Notes: generated from the letters alone by a model not told the origin. A stretch of 64,000 bases of DNA from Ancylothrix sp036704045 (GCA_036704045.1 DATNQM010000030.1:1-64000), one strand, 5' to 3'; positions 50,626-60,042 are shown, counted from the stretch's first letter. Numbers and translations are program-made.

Positions 50626-52629
50626 TTAAGCAACTGCGGGCCTACGGGAGTCTATGACTACTTCGGCGACACTAAAATCGCGTTTAATTTTCAAATTGTT
50701 GAGGTAGGCGATGGGGTCTTCGGCGTCAAATTTTGTGCCGTCAAATAATTGGATGGTACCACGATTGTATTTCATATCGAGGACTCCTAATTCACGGGCT
50801 GCTGTGCTGAAAACGCTAACGCGACAAACGCGTTCAAGAATTTCTAACCAGTTGCGGGGGAAGGGTACATCACCCCAGCGGGCCATTTGAGTCATTTGCC
50901 AGAGATGTTCTGTCCGAGAGGGCCGGTTTACTCCATCGCCGAAGAATAAGTGATGGGCGTATTCTCGCATGGGTTCTTCTAAACTACAGGCGGCGGAGTT
51001 GGGGTCAATTAGCTGGATATAATCGACATTAGTGCTGAGATATTCTCGACCGGCGATGATTTGACGTACTTCTTCGTCGTTAGCAGGGTCGGCGCAATAT
51101 TGACCGGCCTCTAATAAGGCTTTCACTAAGGCAATGTGCGTATTAGGATAGGCATTTGCCCAATCTTCTCTAACTCCTAATACTTTTCCTGGGTGTCCAG
51201 GCCAGATTTCAAGATCGGTTGCTACGGTGAAACCGACATTTTCCATTGAGGCCCGTAGGTTCCAGGGTTCGCCTACACAGAAACCATCGATACTACCGGC
51301 CTGTAAGTCTACCACCATTTGGGCCGGTGGCAGGTTGGTGAGGTGCACTTCGTGGTCGGGGTCTATTCCGCCGGCGGCTAACCAATAACGTAGCAATAAA
51401 TTGTGCATGGAGGAGGGATGAACTACCCCCATTCTGTGTTGCAAATTTGGCGATTCTAAGAGCATTTTCTTAAAGTCTGCCAACCCGTAAATGCCTTGGT
51501 CATAAAAGCGTTTACAGAGGGTAATGGAGTTGCCATTGCGAGTCATTGTCAGGGAAGAAACTACCGGTGTGGGGCGATTTTCGTGTCCTCCCAAGGTCAT
51601 CCAAACTGGCATTCCTGACGGCATTTGTGCGGCATCTAAAAATCCACCGGCTATCCCATCAACAATCCCGCGCCAGCTTGTTTCTCGGACTAAAGTTACT
51701 TCATCTAAACCGTGTTTTGTAAAGAAACCTTTTTCTTTGGCAATGGCAAGAGGGGCACAGGCAGAAAGAGGAATAAATCCTATTTCTAAGTTTACTTTTT
51801 CTAAGCCATGACGGGCAATTGCAGTGGTTTTTTTGGCCCGCAATTTTTTAATGCGTTTTTGTTGGTTTAAAAAGTAAATCATTTCACTGCGTAGCCGGTA
51901 GTAGCTTGGGTGTTCTACTACTTCCATTCGTTTGCGAGGGCGGGGAATGTCTACGTCTAAAATTTGGCCGATTTTAGATTCCGGGCCGTTGGTTAACATT
52001 ACGATGCGGTCTGATAACAATACTGCTTCATCGACATCGTGTGTCACCATGACTGCGGTTACTTGGTTTTCCTCGCAAATTTTCATTAATTGTTCTTGCA
52101 AGTTGCCTCTTGTCAAGGCATCCAAGGCACCAAAGGGTTCATCTAATAATAAAACTTTTGGTCTAATTGCGAGGGCACGGGCAATACTAACTCTTTGTTT
52201 TTGTCCGCCCGAAAGCATTCCTGGTTGTTTATCAACGTGGGGTCTTAAACCCACCATATCAACGTGATGTTCTACTATGCTGCGTCTTTCTTCTTTGGGT
52301 AAATTTCCCAAAACTTCATCAACGGCTAGGGCGATATTTTCTCTTACTGTTAACCAGGGAAGGAGGGAGTAGTTTTGAAATACTACCATTCTTTCTGGGC
52401 CGGGGCCGGTGACTTTTTGAGATTCGAGAGTTACTATTCCTTCGGTGGGTAAATCAAGGCCGGCAATCATGTTTAATAGGGTAGATTTGCCGCAGCCGGA
52501 GTGTCCAATTAAAGAGATAAATTCGCCTTTTTTTATTTGTAGGTCTATGCCTTTTAGGGCTATGTATTTGTTGCCGCCGGCCAGGTCAAATACTTTTTCG
52601 ATTTGGTCTACTGCTACGAAGATTGACAT
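50626..52629 (-). CDS. nrtC: Nitrate/nitrite ABC transporter NrtC (ATPase fused to a ligand-binding-like domain), 667 aa
   Basis: The N-terminal ATPase (residues about 1-255) has Walker A GHSGCGKST, signature LSGGQKQRVSIARAL and Walker B VLLLDEPFGALD. The C-terminal domain (about 275-667) resembles NrtA (IGFIPLSACAPLAIAKEKGFF, RYWLAAGGIDPD, GFCVGEPWNLR). In NrtC of other cyanobacteria this domain regulates uptake in response to ammonium or nitrate. The fused layout is shared only by NrtC and the bicarbonate homologue CmpC. Assignment to nitrate rests mainly on the NrtA-like features of the first gene. It is preceded by nrtB with a 75-base gap. Confidence 0.92.
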   Translation of the reverse strand: MSIFVAVDQIEKVFDLAGGNKYIALKGIDLQIKKGEFISLIGHSGCGKSTLLNMIAGLDLPTEGIVTLESQKVTGPGPERMVVFQNYSLLPWLTVRENIALAVDEVLGNLPKEERRSIVEHHVDMVGLRPHVDKQPGMLSGGQKQRVSIARALAIRPKVLLLDEPFGALDALTRGNLQEQLMKICEENQVTAVMVTHDVDEAVLLSDRIVMLTNGPESKIGQILDVDIPRPRKRMEVVEHPSYYRLRSEMIYFLNQQKRIKKLRAKKTTAIARHGLEKVNLEIGFIPLSACAPLAIAKEKGFFTKHGLDEVTLVRETSWRGIVDGIAGGFLDAAQMPSGMPVWMTLGGHENRPTPVVSSLTMTRNGNSITLCKRFYDQGIYGLADFKKMLLESPNLQHRMGVVHPSSMHNLLLRYWLAAGGIDPDHEVHLTNLPPAQMVVDLQAGSIDGFCVGEPWNLRASMENVGFTVATDLEIWPGHPGKVLGVREDWANAYPNTHIALVKALLEAGQYCADPANDEEVRQIIAGREYLSTNVDYIQLIDPNSAACSLEEPMREYAHHLFFGDGVNRPSRTEHLWQMTQMARWGDVPFPRNWLEILERVCRVSVFSTAARELGVLDMKYNRGTIQLFDGTKFDAEDPIAYLNNLKIKRDFSVAEVVIDSRRPAVA

Positions 52630-52704
52630 GGTTTTTTAGGAGGGTTTGCTAAGGTTTTTTTGAACCACTGATGAAGGGAGATTGTTTTTGAGTTTTTTTG
52701 GGGT

Positions 52705-53550
52705 TTATTTTTTGTCGCTGGGGATGATTTTATCGGCGATGATTGCCATGATTTTGTCGAGGATGAGGCCGACTAATCCTACCCAAACTAGGGCAACAAT
52801 AATGTCGCTTGTCCGGCCTACGTTATAGGCATCAAACATGAAGTAACCTATGCCGACACCGCCGGTGATCATTTCTGCTGCTACGATGGCTAACCATGCT
52901 AAACCGATGCCAATTCTAAGGCCGGTGAAGATGTAGGGAACTGCTGCTGGGAGTACAACTTTGATGAAGTATTTTTGTTGAGATAAACGTAATACGCGGG
53001 CGACGTTTTTGTAGTCTTGGGGTATTTGTTGGACTCCGACAATTGTGTTCATTAAAATCGGCCAAACTGCGGTAATGAAAATAACGTAAATTGCTGAGGG
53101 TTCTGATTTTTGAATTGCTGCAAGGGCAATGGGTAACCAGGCAAGGGGGGGAATGGTTCTTAATAGTTGAAAGATGGGGTCAAAGGCGCGGAATAAGAGA
53201 TTGTTTACGCCGACAAAAATGCCAACTACTATGCCGACAATCCCCGCTAGGGTATAGCCTATGGCAACCCGTTGTAAGCTGGCGGAAATTTGCCAGAATA
53301 AGCCTTTGGCTGTTCCTTCACGGTCTGGGTAAGCGAAGGGGTAGAAAATTTTATCCCAACTTTCTTGAAATACTTTGATGGGCCCTGGCAATGTGGAGGT
53401 GGGGCTGATGGTGAAAATTTGCCACAATAATAGGCAGCTGACAATGGCGATGAGAGGAGGTAAAAAGTTGGGGGTTTGTTTTTTTAAGGAAGTTATAAAG
53501 TTATCAACAAATGAGGTTTGATTGCTGTTGCGTTTGTAGTCGGCGGTCAT
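52705..53550 (-). CDS. nrtB: Nitrate/nitrite ABC transporter permease NrtB, 281 aa
   Basis: The membrane subunit of the importer, with about six helices (from FLPPLIAIVSCLLLWQIF onward). The BPD permease loop that docks on the ATPases is seen as NVARVLRLSQQKYFIKVVLPAAVPYIFTGLRIG near residues 182-214. The end IVALVWVGLVGLILDKIMA is typical. Length matches NrtB/CmpB. It lies between nrtA (71 bases upstream) and nrtC on the minus strand. A short ribosome-binding site AGGAGAA precedes the start. Confidence 0.93.
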   Translation of the reverse strand: MTADYKRNSNQTSFVDNFITSLKKQTPNFLPPLIAIVSCLLLWQIFTISPTSTLPGPIKVFQESWDKIFYPFAYPDREGTAKGLFWQISASLQRVAIGYTLAGIVGIVVGIFVGVNNLLFRAFDPIFQLLRTIPPLAWLPIALAAIQKSEPSAIYVIFITAVWPILMNTIVGVQQIPQDYKNVARVLRLSQQKYFIKVVLPAAVPYIFTGLRIGIGLAWLAIVAAEMITGGVGIGYFMFDAYNVGRTSDIIVALVWVGLVGLILDKIMAIIADKIIPSDKK

Positions 53551-53621
53551 TTTTTGTTCTCCTAAAATTGCTGAGGTTTGCTACTTATGATGGGGTTGAA
53601 AATTGAGAACGAGAATTAAAT

Positions 53622-54962
53622 TTAAACTCGTTTGATTTTGAGGCTTTGTAGGTAGGCTTTGGGGTTTTCTGGGTCAAAAACTACGCCATCAAAGAATTTT
53701 TCTGGGCCTTTGGAGGGACTGGTGGGAATTTCGGCGGCTGGGACTCCCAATTCGGCGGCGGCTTCTCTCCAATATTTTTCGGCGTTGACTTCTGCGATGA
53801 GTTTTTTGGTGTCTAGGTCGATGGGTAGTTGGCCCCAACGTTGGTTTTCAACGAGGAACCACAAGTCGTGGCTTTGATAGGGGTAGGAGGCGTTGCCTTT
53901 GTCCCAAAAACGCATCACGAATGGGCTGTTTTCTACGATACGTCCGTCGCCGTAGTCGATTTTTCCTTTGAGGCGGTCGATGATGTCGCTAACAGGGACT
54001 TTGGCGTATTCGTCACGACCGACAATTTCTGCCATTTCTTGGCGGTTTTCCATTTTGTCGCACCATTGCTGGGCTTCCATGATGGCTTTGAGGACGGCTT
54101 TGAGGGTTTTGGGATGTTTGTCTGCCCACTCTTTGCGGAAGGTGAGGGCTTTTTCGGCGTGGTCTTTCCAGATTTCTCCTTGGATGGCGGCGGTGTAACC
54201 CACTTTTTGGCTGATGGCGCGTTGATGCCAGGGTTCACCAACGCTGAATCCTTGGATGTCGCCGGTTTTCATGTTGGGTACCATTTGAGAACCGGGGACG
54301 ATTTGCACGGTGACGTCGTTATCTGGGTCTATTCCACCGGCGGCTAACCAGTATCTCAGTATCAGGTCGCTTGTACCGCCTTTGAAGGTGTGGGCAAAGC
54401 GTAGGTTTTTACCGGCTGTTTTGGCTTTTTCGACTTCTGCTTTCATTACAGATGTGTCTACTTTGACTCCGGTGGCTTTAAGGCTGTCGGATACGGTGAT
54501 GCCTTGTCCGTCTATGTTGATCCGCATTGGCACGATCATTGGGATTTTTTTGTTGCCTTTGGTGATCGTTCCCAGTGACATTAAATATGGGATGGGGGTG
54601 AGAACTTGGGCTCCGTCTAACCCTCCACCGGCTGTTTCTAGTTCGAGTTTGTCTCTAATAACTGCCCACGATGGTTGTTTTTGTAATTGGGCGTCGGTTA
54701 CTCCATATTTGGCGAAGAATCCTTTCTCTTTGGCTATAATTAATGGTGCGGCGTCTGTTTGTCCAATAATGCCCAGGGTGACGGTTGTTGTTTCCGGCAT
54801 TTGTTCTGGGGGTATGTTAATTGCTTGCACTTGTTCTATTTTGCTGCCACCCCGTTCGGGGGGATTGCCTAAACAGCCTTTGAGTAAGATTGAACCGGCT
54901 GCCGATGCACCGGCTGTAAATAAAAATTTGCGTCGAGAAATGGCGTAGGAATTTTTAGACAT
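53622..54962 (-). CDS. nrtA: Nitrate/nitrite-binding lipoprotein NrtA, 446 aa
   Basis: The periplasmic binding lipoprotein of the importer. A twin-arginine start (SRRKFLFTAG) and lipobox LLKGC (Cys near residue 29) place it on the outer face of the membrane. NrtA-like landmarks include APLIIAKEKGFFAKYG, QPSWAVIRD, NIDGQGITV, RYWLAAGGIDPD and GEIWKDHAEKAL. By my memory of the Synechocystis NrtA structure, the Trp, Gln and Lys nitrate ligands are present here, while the ligand His is replaced by Ser in KGGTSDLILRYW. The Lys (where CmpA has Glu) argues for nitrate over bicarbonate. It is first in the operon, with a 1.1-kb spacer upstream. Confidence 0.9.
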   Translation of the reverse strand: MSKNSYAISRRKFLFTAGASAAGSILLKGCLGNPPERGGSKIEQVQAINIPPEQMPETTTVTLGIIGQTDAAPLIIAKEKGFFAKYGVTDAQLQKQPSWAVIRDKLELETAGGGLDGAQVLTPIPYLMSLGTITKGNKKIPMIVPMRINIDGQGITVSDSLKATGVKVDTSVMKAEVEKAKTAGKNLRFAHTFKGGTSDLILRYWLAAGGIDPDNDVTVQIVPGSQMVPNMKTGDIQGFSVGEPWHQRAISQKVGYTAAIQGEIWKDHAEKALTFRKEWADKHPKTLKAVLKAIMEAQQWCDKMENRQEMAEIVGRDEYAKVPVSDIIDRLKGKIDYGDGRIVENSPFVMRFWDKGNASYPYQSHDLWFLVENQRWGQLPIDLDTKKLIAEVNAEKYWREAAAELGVPAAEIPTSPSKGPEKFFDGVVFDPENPKAYLQSLKIKRV

Positions 54963-56077
54963 AGGGAATCCTCTTAGCGGTTCTTTTTGCTTTTTCGACT
55001 AGCGATTTTTGCTTAGAGAACCGTTATTGTTTTTTGGTGATTGAGGTTGTTTACTTTTTTGTGGTTGATTGCTTTTAGATATTTTTGGCAATCTTTTTAG
55101 GGCTGATGTTTGCTATTTATTTTTAGCGAAAAATTTTGTTTTTTCTTACACCGGCCCTGTTTTTTGTTTTTGTTAAATGTAAGCTTACAGCCTAATTGTG
55201 GTTTATGGGTGATTTGATACGGTAATTTTTAAATAAATATTAAATTCTACCTATAAGTATTTTTTAGGGTTTTTTCTTTGCCGGTGTTGACTTCTCTATG
55301 ATCTGTAGTTGAATTTATTATTACCATTTGTTTTAATTTGGGTTAAAAACGATTTTTCTTGATTTAGAAGACTTTTGTAGATTTCTTTATGGTTAGCAAA
55401 GTAAAACTTTATTGAGTATTTTGATGATGAGTTTCGTTCTCCTATATAATTTTTTACTCTGTTTTTAACAATAAATTATTGTTCAGCTTGTATGTTTGGT
55501 TTTTAGAGAAAAAAATAACTTTGTTGAATACGTCTGGTTGTTTTTAAATATCTTTTTTGGAGATATTCACTTGAGGATCGGGTTTCGGTTTCTCAACCGC
55601 AGATGGTTCTTGGGTTGAGAGGACTTTTTGGACTTGGGACTTAATCTGAGGGGGAAGCTTGTAAAGGGGTAGCCGTAAAATGAGAGCAGGAAATAGGAAT
55701 CTAAAACCCAGAAACTATTGTGGTGCTTTGGATTCGTGTTACCGACTTGCCCCTATTATGATAATTACGTTAAATTTGATTAAGATTTGAGATAGAAGTG
55801 ATTCTTATTGTCTATGCGGCGGGCTGGCTTGGTGTCAACAAGCGGGTGGGCCAAAGGACAATCAAAAGGGCCACCATATCAAATGCTGCCATAATCAAAC
55901 GAATTGATAAGCCATTGCAGCCTGAATCAAAAAAAACTAAAGCTTTCCCCAAAGCTTTTGGAGAGGAGATACAGGGGACGGTGGTATCTCTAATGAGGAT
56001 CACTTTTTGGATGACAGTTTGCTAGGCAGGTGTTTCTATTTGCCGGTAAAGCTGATAACTATAACTAGAGGCCATCT
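54963..56077. other. 1.1-kb gene-poor spacer between nrtA and ftsH
   Basis: The spacer should hold divergent promoters. I searched for the NtcA site GTA-N8-TAC and found no perfect copy, only GTA-N8-TAT forms (plus strand near 55306 and 55378; minus strand near 55248). A palindrome TGTAAGCTTACA lies near 55178. From 55561 the sequence becomes more GC-balanced, with an 8-bp stem TCTCAACC/GGTTGAGA (55591-55598, 55613-55620) and an alternative TTGAG/CTCAA pair. This may be an RNA gene or a 5' leader of ftsH, but no family is matched. A small frame at 55798-56025 has no protein-like features. Confidence 0.4.
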
Positions 56078-57964
56078 ATGAAATTTGACTGGAAAATTGG
56101 TTTATTGTGGGCGGTGCCTGCTTTGGTAATTGGGTTTTTTCTATGGCAAGGCGTTTTTGCCAATACGACGGTAGAAGCCGGTAATAATGCTGCTAATGTT
56201 CGGATGAGCTATGGCCGGTTTTTGGAATATCTGGATGCTGGCCGTGTGACGCGGGTAGATTTGTATGAGGGTGGCCGTACAGCTATTGTAGAGGCGGTTG
56301 ACCCGGATCTGGATAATCGGATGCAGCGGTTGCGGGTAGATTTGCCTGCTAATGCGCCTCAATTAATTACGAGACTGCGCGAGTCTACTATTGATTTTGA
56401 TACTCATCCGGTGCGGAATGATGGGGCAATTTGGGGCATTTTAGGCAATTTGGTTTTCCCTCTGTTGCTGATGGCTGGGTTGTTTTTCTTGTTCCGGCGG
56501 TCAAATAATGTGCCTGGTGGCCCTGGCCAAGCGATGAATTTTGGTAAGTCGCGGGCGCGTTTTAGTATGGAAGCGAAAACCGGCATTATGTTTGATGATG
56601 TGGCCGGTATTGATGAGGCTAAGGAAGAACTACAAGAGGTTGTTACTTTCTTGAAAAAGCCGGAACGCTTTACAGCGGTTGGTGCAAAGATTCCTAAAGG
56701 TGTTTTACTTGTTGGCCCTCCGGGTACTGGTAAAACTTTGTTGGCGAAGGCGATTGCTGGTGAGGCCGGTGTGCCATTCTTTAGCATTTCTGGTTCTGAG
56801 TTTGTAGAGATGTTTGTGGGTGTAGGTGCTTCCCGCGTCCGTGATTTGTTTAAGAAAGCCAAAGAAAATGCACCTTGCATTATTTTTATTGATGAAATTG
56901 ATGCGGTCGGTCGCCAGCGTGGGGCCGGTATTGGTGGCGGTAATGATGAACGTGAGCAAACTCTAAACCAGTTGTTAACTGAGATGGATGGTTTTGAGGG
57001 TAATAGCGGAATTATTATTATTGCTGCGACGAACCGGGCTGATGTTTTAGATGCGGCATTGTTGCGTCCGGGCCGGTTTGACCGTCAGGTGATGGTGGAC
57101 ACACCAGATATTAAGGGCCGGTTAGAGATTTTAAGTGTTCATGCGCGCAATAAGAAGTTAGGGCCAGATATATCTTTGGATGCAATTGCTCGCCGGACTC
57201 CTGGTTTTTCGGGTGCTGATTTGGCAAACTTGCTGAATGAAGCGGCGATTTTAACGGCCCGCCGGCGTAAAGATGCGATGACGATGCTGGAGATTGATGA
57301 TGCGGTTGACCGTGTAGTAGCCGGTATGGAAGGTACGCCCCTGGTTGATGGCAAAAGTAAGCGTTTGATTGCTTATCACGAAATTGGTCATGCGATTGTT
57401 GGGACTTTAATTAAGGATCATGATCCAGTACAGAAGGTCACTTTGGTGCCGCGTGGACAGGCTCGTGGTTTGACATGGTTTATGCCTGGTGAGGATCAGA
57501 GTTTAGTTTCTCGTTCGCAACTGAAGGCCCGGATTACCGGCGCGTTGGGTGGTCGTGCTGCTGAGGAAGTAGTTTTTGGCGATTCTGAAGTCACGACCGG
57601 CGCGGGTAATGATTTACAACAGGTGACTGGAATGGCGCGCCAAATGGTGACACGTTTGGGGATGTCTCAGCTTGGGCCTTTGTCTCTGGAAAGTCAGCAA
57701 GGCGAGGTGTTTTTGGGTCGAGATTGGATGAATAAGTCAGATTATTCTGAAAAAATTGCTTCTCAGATTGATGTGGAAGTTCGTTCGATTGTTGATCAGT
57801 GTTATGCGGATGCTAAGCGGATCATGCGGGAAAACCGCGAGGTGATTGACCGGCTTGTTGATTTGCTGATTGAAAAAGAAACGATTGATGGTGAGGAGTT
57901 ACGCGGCATTGTGGCTGAGTACACAGTGGTGCCGGAAAAAGAGCAGTTTGTGCCTCAGTTGTAA
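56078..57964 (+). CDS. ftsH: ATP-dependent zinc metalloprotease FtsH (FtsH2/slr0228 type), 628 aa
   Basis: FtsH forms membrane hexamers that unfold and degrade membrane proteins. The FtsH2 type in cyanobacteria removes damaged D1 from photosystem II. Helix 1 (residues about 8-27), a lumenal domain, helix 2 (about 122-140), then AAA+: Walker A GPPGTGKT near residue 213, Walker B IIFIDEID near residue 267, arginine finger region LRPGRFDRQ. The zinc motif is HEIGH near residue 434 (most family members have HEAGH or HEVGH), with a later acidic ligand in TTGAGNDLQQ. The start MKFDWKIGLLW and end ...EQFVPQL closely match Synechocystis FtsH2 as I remember it. Confidence 0.96.
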   Translation: MKFDWKIGLLWAVPALVIGFFLWQGVFANTTVEAGNNAANVRMSYGRFLEYLDAGRVTRVDLYEGGRTAIVEAVDPDLDNRMQRLRVDLPANAPQLITRLRESTIDFDTHPVRNDGAIWGILGNLVFPLLLMAGLFFLFRRSNNVPGGPGQAMNFGKSRARFSMEAKTGIMFDDVAGIDEAKEELQEVVTFLKKPERFTAVGAKIPKGVLLVGPPGTGKTLLAKAIAGEAGVPFFSISGSEFVEMFVGVGASRVRDLFKKAKENAPCIIFIDEIDAVGRQRGAGIGGGNDEREQTLNQLLTEMDGFEGNSGIIIIAATNRADVLDAALLRPGRFDRQVMVDTPDIKGRLEILSVHARNKKLGPDISLDAIARRTPGFSGADLANLLNEAAILTARRRKDAMTMLEIDDAVDRVVAGMEGTPLVDGKSKRLIAYHEIGHAIVGTLIKDHDPVQKVTLVPRGQARGLTWFMPGEDQSLVSRSQLKARITGALGGRAAEEVVFGDSEVTTGAGNDLQQVTGMARQMVTRLGMSQLGPLSLESQQGEVFLGRDWMNKSDYSEKIASQIDVEVRSIVDQCYADAKRIMRENREVIDRLVDLLIEKETIDGEELRGIVAEYTVVPEKEQFVPQL

Positions 57965-58014
57965 TTTTTGACTGAGTGATGGGGGGGATGTTTGTTTTAA
58001 CATCTCCCCTTTTT

Positions 58015-58206
58015 TTTCACACAGAGGAAACGGAGGAAGGCGCAGAGGGCGCAGAGGGAAGAGAGGGGTTGAAGATTAGGCGGCTAGATAAAAATAAAAT
58101 ATACCTCTACAAATCCCTCCAAACCTCAAAAAACCAAAAGTCTCTGCCACCAACCAACAACCTCCTCTGTGTCCTCTGTGGGAACCTCTGTGTCCTCTGT
58201 GTGAAA
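58015..58206. repeat. Foldback intergenic repeat with CACAGAGG/CCTCTGTG arms
   Basis: Exact 14-bp terminal inverted repeats TTTCACACAGAGGA (58015-58028) and TCCTCTGTGTGAAA (58193-58206) bound a 192-bp element. Inside each arm the CAGAGG-type unit is repeated several times (for example CGCAGAGGGCGCAGAGGG and CCTCTGTGTCCTCTGTG). A 77-codon frame across it is not gene-like. I know similar CACAGAGG-rich repeats from spacers of filamentous cyanobacteria. It contains no transposase and may be a MITE or RNA-level structure. Confidence 0.75.
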
Positions 58207-58222
58207 TAAAAGCTATGAGTTA

Positions 58223-59206
58223 ATGAAAAAGTCACTGCTATTTACTTTAGTAATAATCGCAATTGTCCTAGGCGGATGGTTTTCAAGTCGCTTAGAGGCT
58301 CCGGTGGTGGATAAACCAGCTTCTGCTCAGGTATATGGTGTGCAAGCCCCAAAAGTTGATTCTGAGCGTTTGTTTTCTCACATTAAAGAGTTAAATTTTC
58401 AGCGATATACAAATACTGAACGGCAGCGGGCGCAAAAATATATTATTAATAAATTAAGTGAGTTAGGATTGCAACCACAGTTACAGCAGTTTGAGGGGGG
58501 TGTGAATGTGTGGGCGCAACGTGAGGGAACGGATGCGAGTGCGGGGGTGATTGTGGTGGGGGCGCATTATGATACGGTGCCGACGTCTCCGGGGGCTGAT
58601 GATAATTCGACGGGGGTGGCGACGGTGTTGGAGGTGGCTCGGCTTTTGGTACAAAGTGAGACGGCGCGGGGTTTGCGGGTGGTGTTTTTTGATTCGGAGG
58701 AGAGGGGTTTGCTGGGAAGTTTGGCTTTTAATGGGGGGGATGTGGGGTTGGATGATGTGCGGGGGGTGGTGGTTTTGGATATGATTGGTTTTGCTTGTCG
58801 GGTGGCTGGTTGTCAGAGGTTGCCGCAGGGTTTGCCGGTTTCTGGTGTTAGTGATAAGGGGGATTTTTTGGCGGTGGTTGGTGATACTGAACATTTGCCT
58901 CTTTTGCGGGTTTTTGAGGGGGTTAAGGGGGTTGGTTTGCCTGCTGTTTTTGGGTTGCCTGTGCCTTTGAAGGGGGTGTTAATTCCTGATGTTTTGCGGA
59001 GTGATCATGCTCCTTTTTGGTTAAATGGTATTGGGGCGGTTTTGGTGACGGATACTGCTAATTTACGGAATCCAAATTATCATCAATTTTCGGATAAGCC
59101 GGAGAGTTTGGATAGGGATTTTTTTGTGGGTTCTGCTCAGTTAGTGGTGAATGCTGTTACGGAGTTATTGGAGGGTAAAGGGAGTTTGGAGACTGTTAGG
59201 AATTAG
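58223..59206 (+). CDS. Exported M28-family metallopeptidase, 327 aa
   Basis: An N-terminal hydrophobic helix (residues about 4-20) exports or anchors it. The M28 two-zinc aminopeptidase ligands are recognisable: His in VVGAHYDTVP near residue 113, Asp in SPGADDNSTG near residue 125, the Glu pair in FDSEERGLLGS near residue 158, Asp in VVLDMIG near residue 184, and His in NYHQFSDKPE near residue 299. Length is normal for secreted M28 peptidases. The coding strand in the 3' two thirds is strikingly rich in G and T. It follows the foldback repeat by 16 bases. Confidence 0.9.
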   Translation: MKKSLLFTLVIIAIVLGGWFSSRLEAPVVDKPASAQVYGVQAPKVDSERLFSHIKELNFQRYTNTERQRAQKYIINKLSELGLQPQLQQFEGGVNVWAQREGTDASAGVIVVGAHYDTVPTSPGADDNSTGVATVLEVARLLVQSETARGLRVVFFDSEERGLLGSLAFNGGDVGLDDVRGVVVLDMIGFACRVAGCQRLPQGLPVSGVSDKGDFLAVVGDTEHLPLLRVFEGVKGVGLPAVFGLPVPLKGVLIPDVLRSDHAPFWLNGIGAVLVTDTANLRNPNYHQFSDKPESLDRDFFVGSAQLVVNAVTELLEGKGSLETVRN

Positions 59207-59278
59207 GGGGTCTGTCGGTTATTTTTAAACTAACTATAATCGCAAGTATATAACTTTAAAAATCTGGAGGAATTAATA

Positions 59279-60037
59279 GTGAACTTTGATGAATATACAA
59301 GATTTGCTGACCTATCTTTTGAAGATTTCAAACGCATGGCGAAAGATAATTCATTGAGTTGTTATGAAAAAATAGGCTTTCCTAATTCTTACCGACAAGG
59401 TAAAGAAAAGTTAATTTTTGAAGATATTTTGTGTAAAATACCCAGTTTACACCAGCGCAATAAAACGGTGTTAGATATCGGTTCGGGATGCAGTGAATTG
59501 CCTCGAATGCTGATTGATTGGTGTGGAAAACAAGGACATACTTTACTTTTAGTTGATTCGGAAGAAATGTTATCCCATCTGCCAGATGAACCTTTTATTA
59601 AAAAGTTTACCGGGCTTTACCCACAACAATCTGAGGAAGTTTTTAAGTGGCATCTGCACCAGGTAGATATTATTTTAGCTTACAGTATTTTTCATTATAT
59701 TTTTGTAGAAGCCAATGTTTGGGAATTTCTAGATTGCTCCCTTGAATTGTTGGCGGATGGGGGGGAGATGCTAATCGGAGATATTCCAAACATCTCTAAA
59801 CGCAAACGTTTTTTCAGCAGTTCCACGGGCATTCAATTTCATAAAGAATTTACCCAATCTCAAGAAAATCCTGAAATAATTTTTAACAAAGTTGAGCGAC
59901 ATAAAATTGATGATTCGGTTATGATATCTCTAATTATCCGTGCCCGAAATCAAGGATTTGATGCTTACATCGTTCCTCAACCGGCAGACTTGCCAATGGC
60001 AAATCGGCGCGAAGATATTTTAATTAGAAAACCTTAA
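59279..60037 (+). CDS. SAM-dependent methyltransferase, 252 aa
   Basis: A class I methyltransferase. Motif I is TVLDIGSGCSELPRML near residues 62-77, motif II LLLVDSEEML near residue 89, and the post-strand VDIILAYSIFHYI near residue 128. LLADGGEMLIGDIP near residue 160 is the usual beta-5 region. The start is GTG at 59279, eight bases after a clear GGAGG. It is first in a tight run of six sugar-related genes, with only 5 bases to the next gene, so the target is probably a sugar or sugar nucleotide. The acceptor is unknown. Confidence 0.82.
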   Translation: MNFDEYTRFADLSFEDFKRMAKDNSLSCYEKIGFPNSYRQGKEKLIFEDILCKIPSLHQRNKTVLDIGSGCSELPRMLIDWCGKQGHTLLLVDSEEMLSHLPDEPFIKKFTGLYPQQSEEVFKWHLHQVDIILAYSIFHYIFVEANVWEFLDCSLELLADGGEMLIGDIPNISKRKRFFSSSTGIQFHKEFTQSQENPEIIFNKVERHKIDDSVMISLIIRARNQGFDAYIVPQPADLPMANRREDILIRKP

Positions 60038-60042
60038 GGAAA

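Noticed and set aside
54310..54948. 212-aa open frame antisense to nrtA
   Set aside because: NrtA on the other strand is a clear family member over its full length. The antisense product has no recognisable motif.
49650..54962. Bicarbonate transporter cmpABCD instead of nrtABCD
   Set aside because: The binding protein has Lys in GEIWKDHAEKAL where I recall CmpA having Glu, and other NrtA-like landmarks. A full alignment would settle it.
55798..56025. 75-aa frame upstream of ftsH, and an overlapping 63-aa antisense frame
   Set aside because: Neither has family-like sequence or a good ribosome-binding site. They lie in the ftsH leader.
57976..58209. 77-aa frame after ftsH
   Set aside because: It is a translation of the foldback repeat; the sequence is dictated by the CACAGAGG units.
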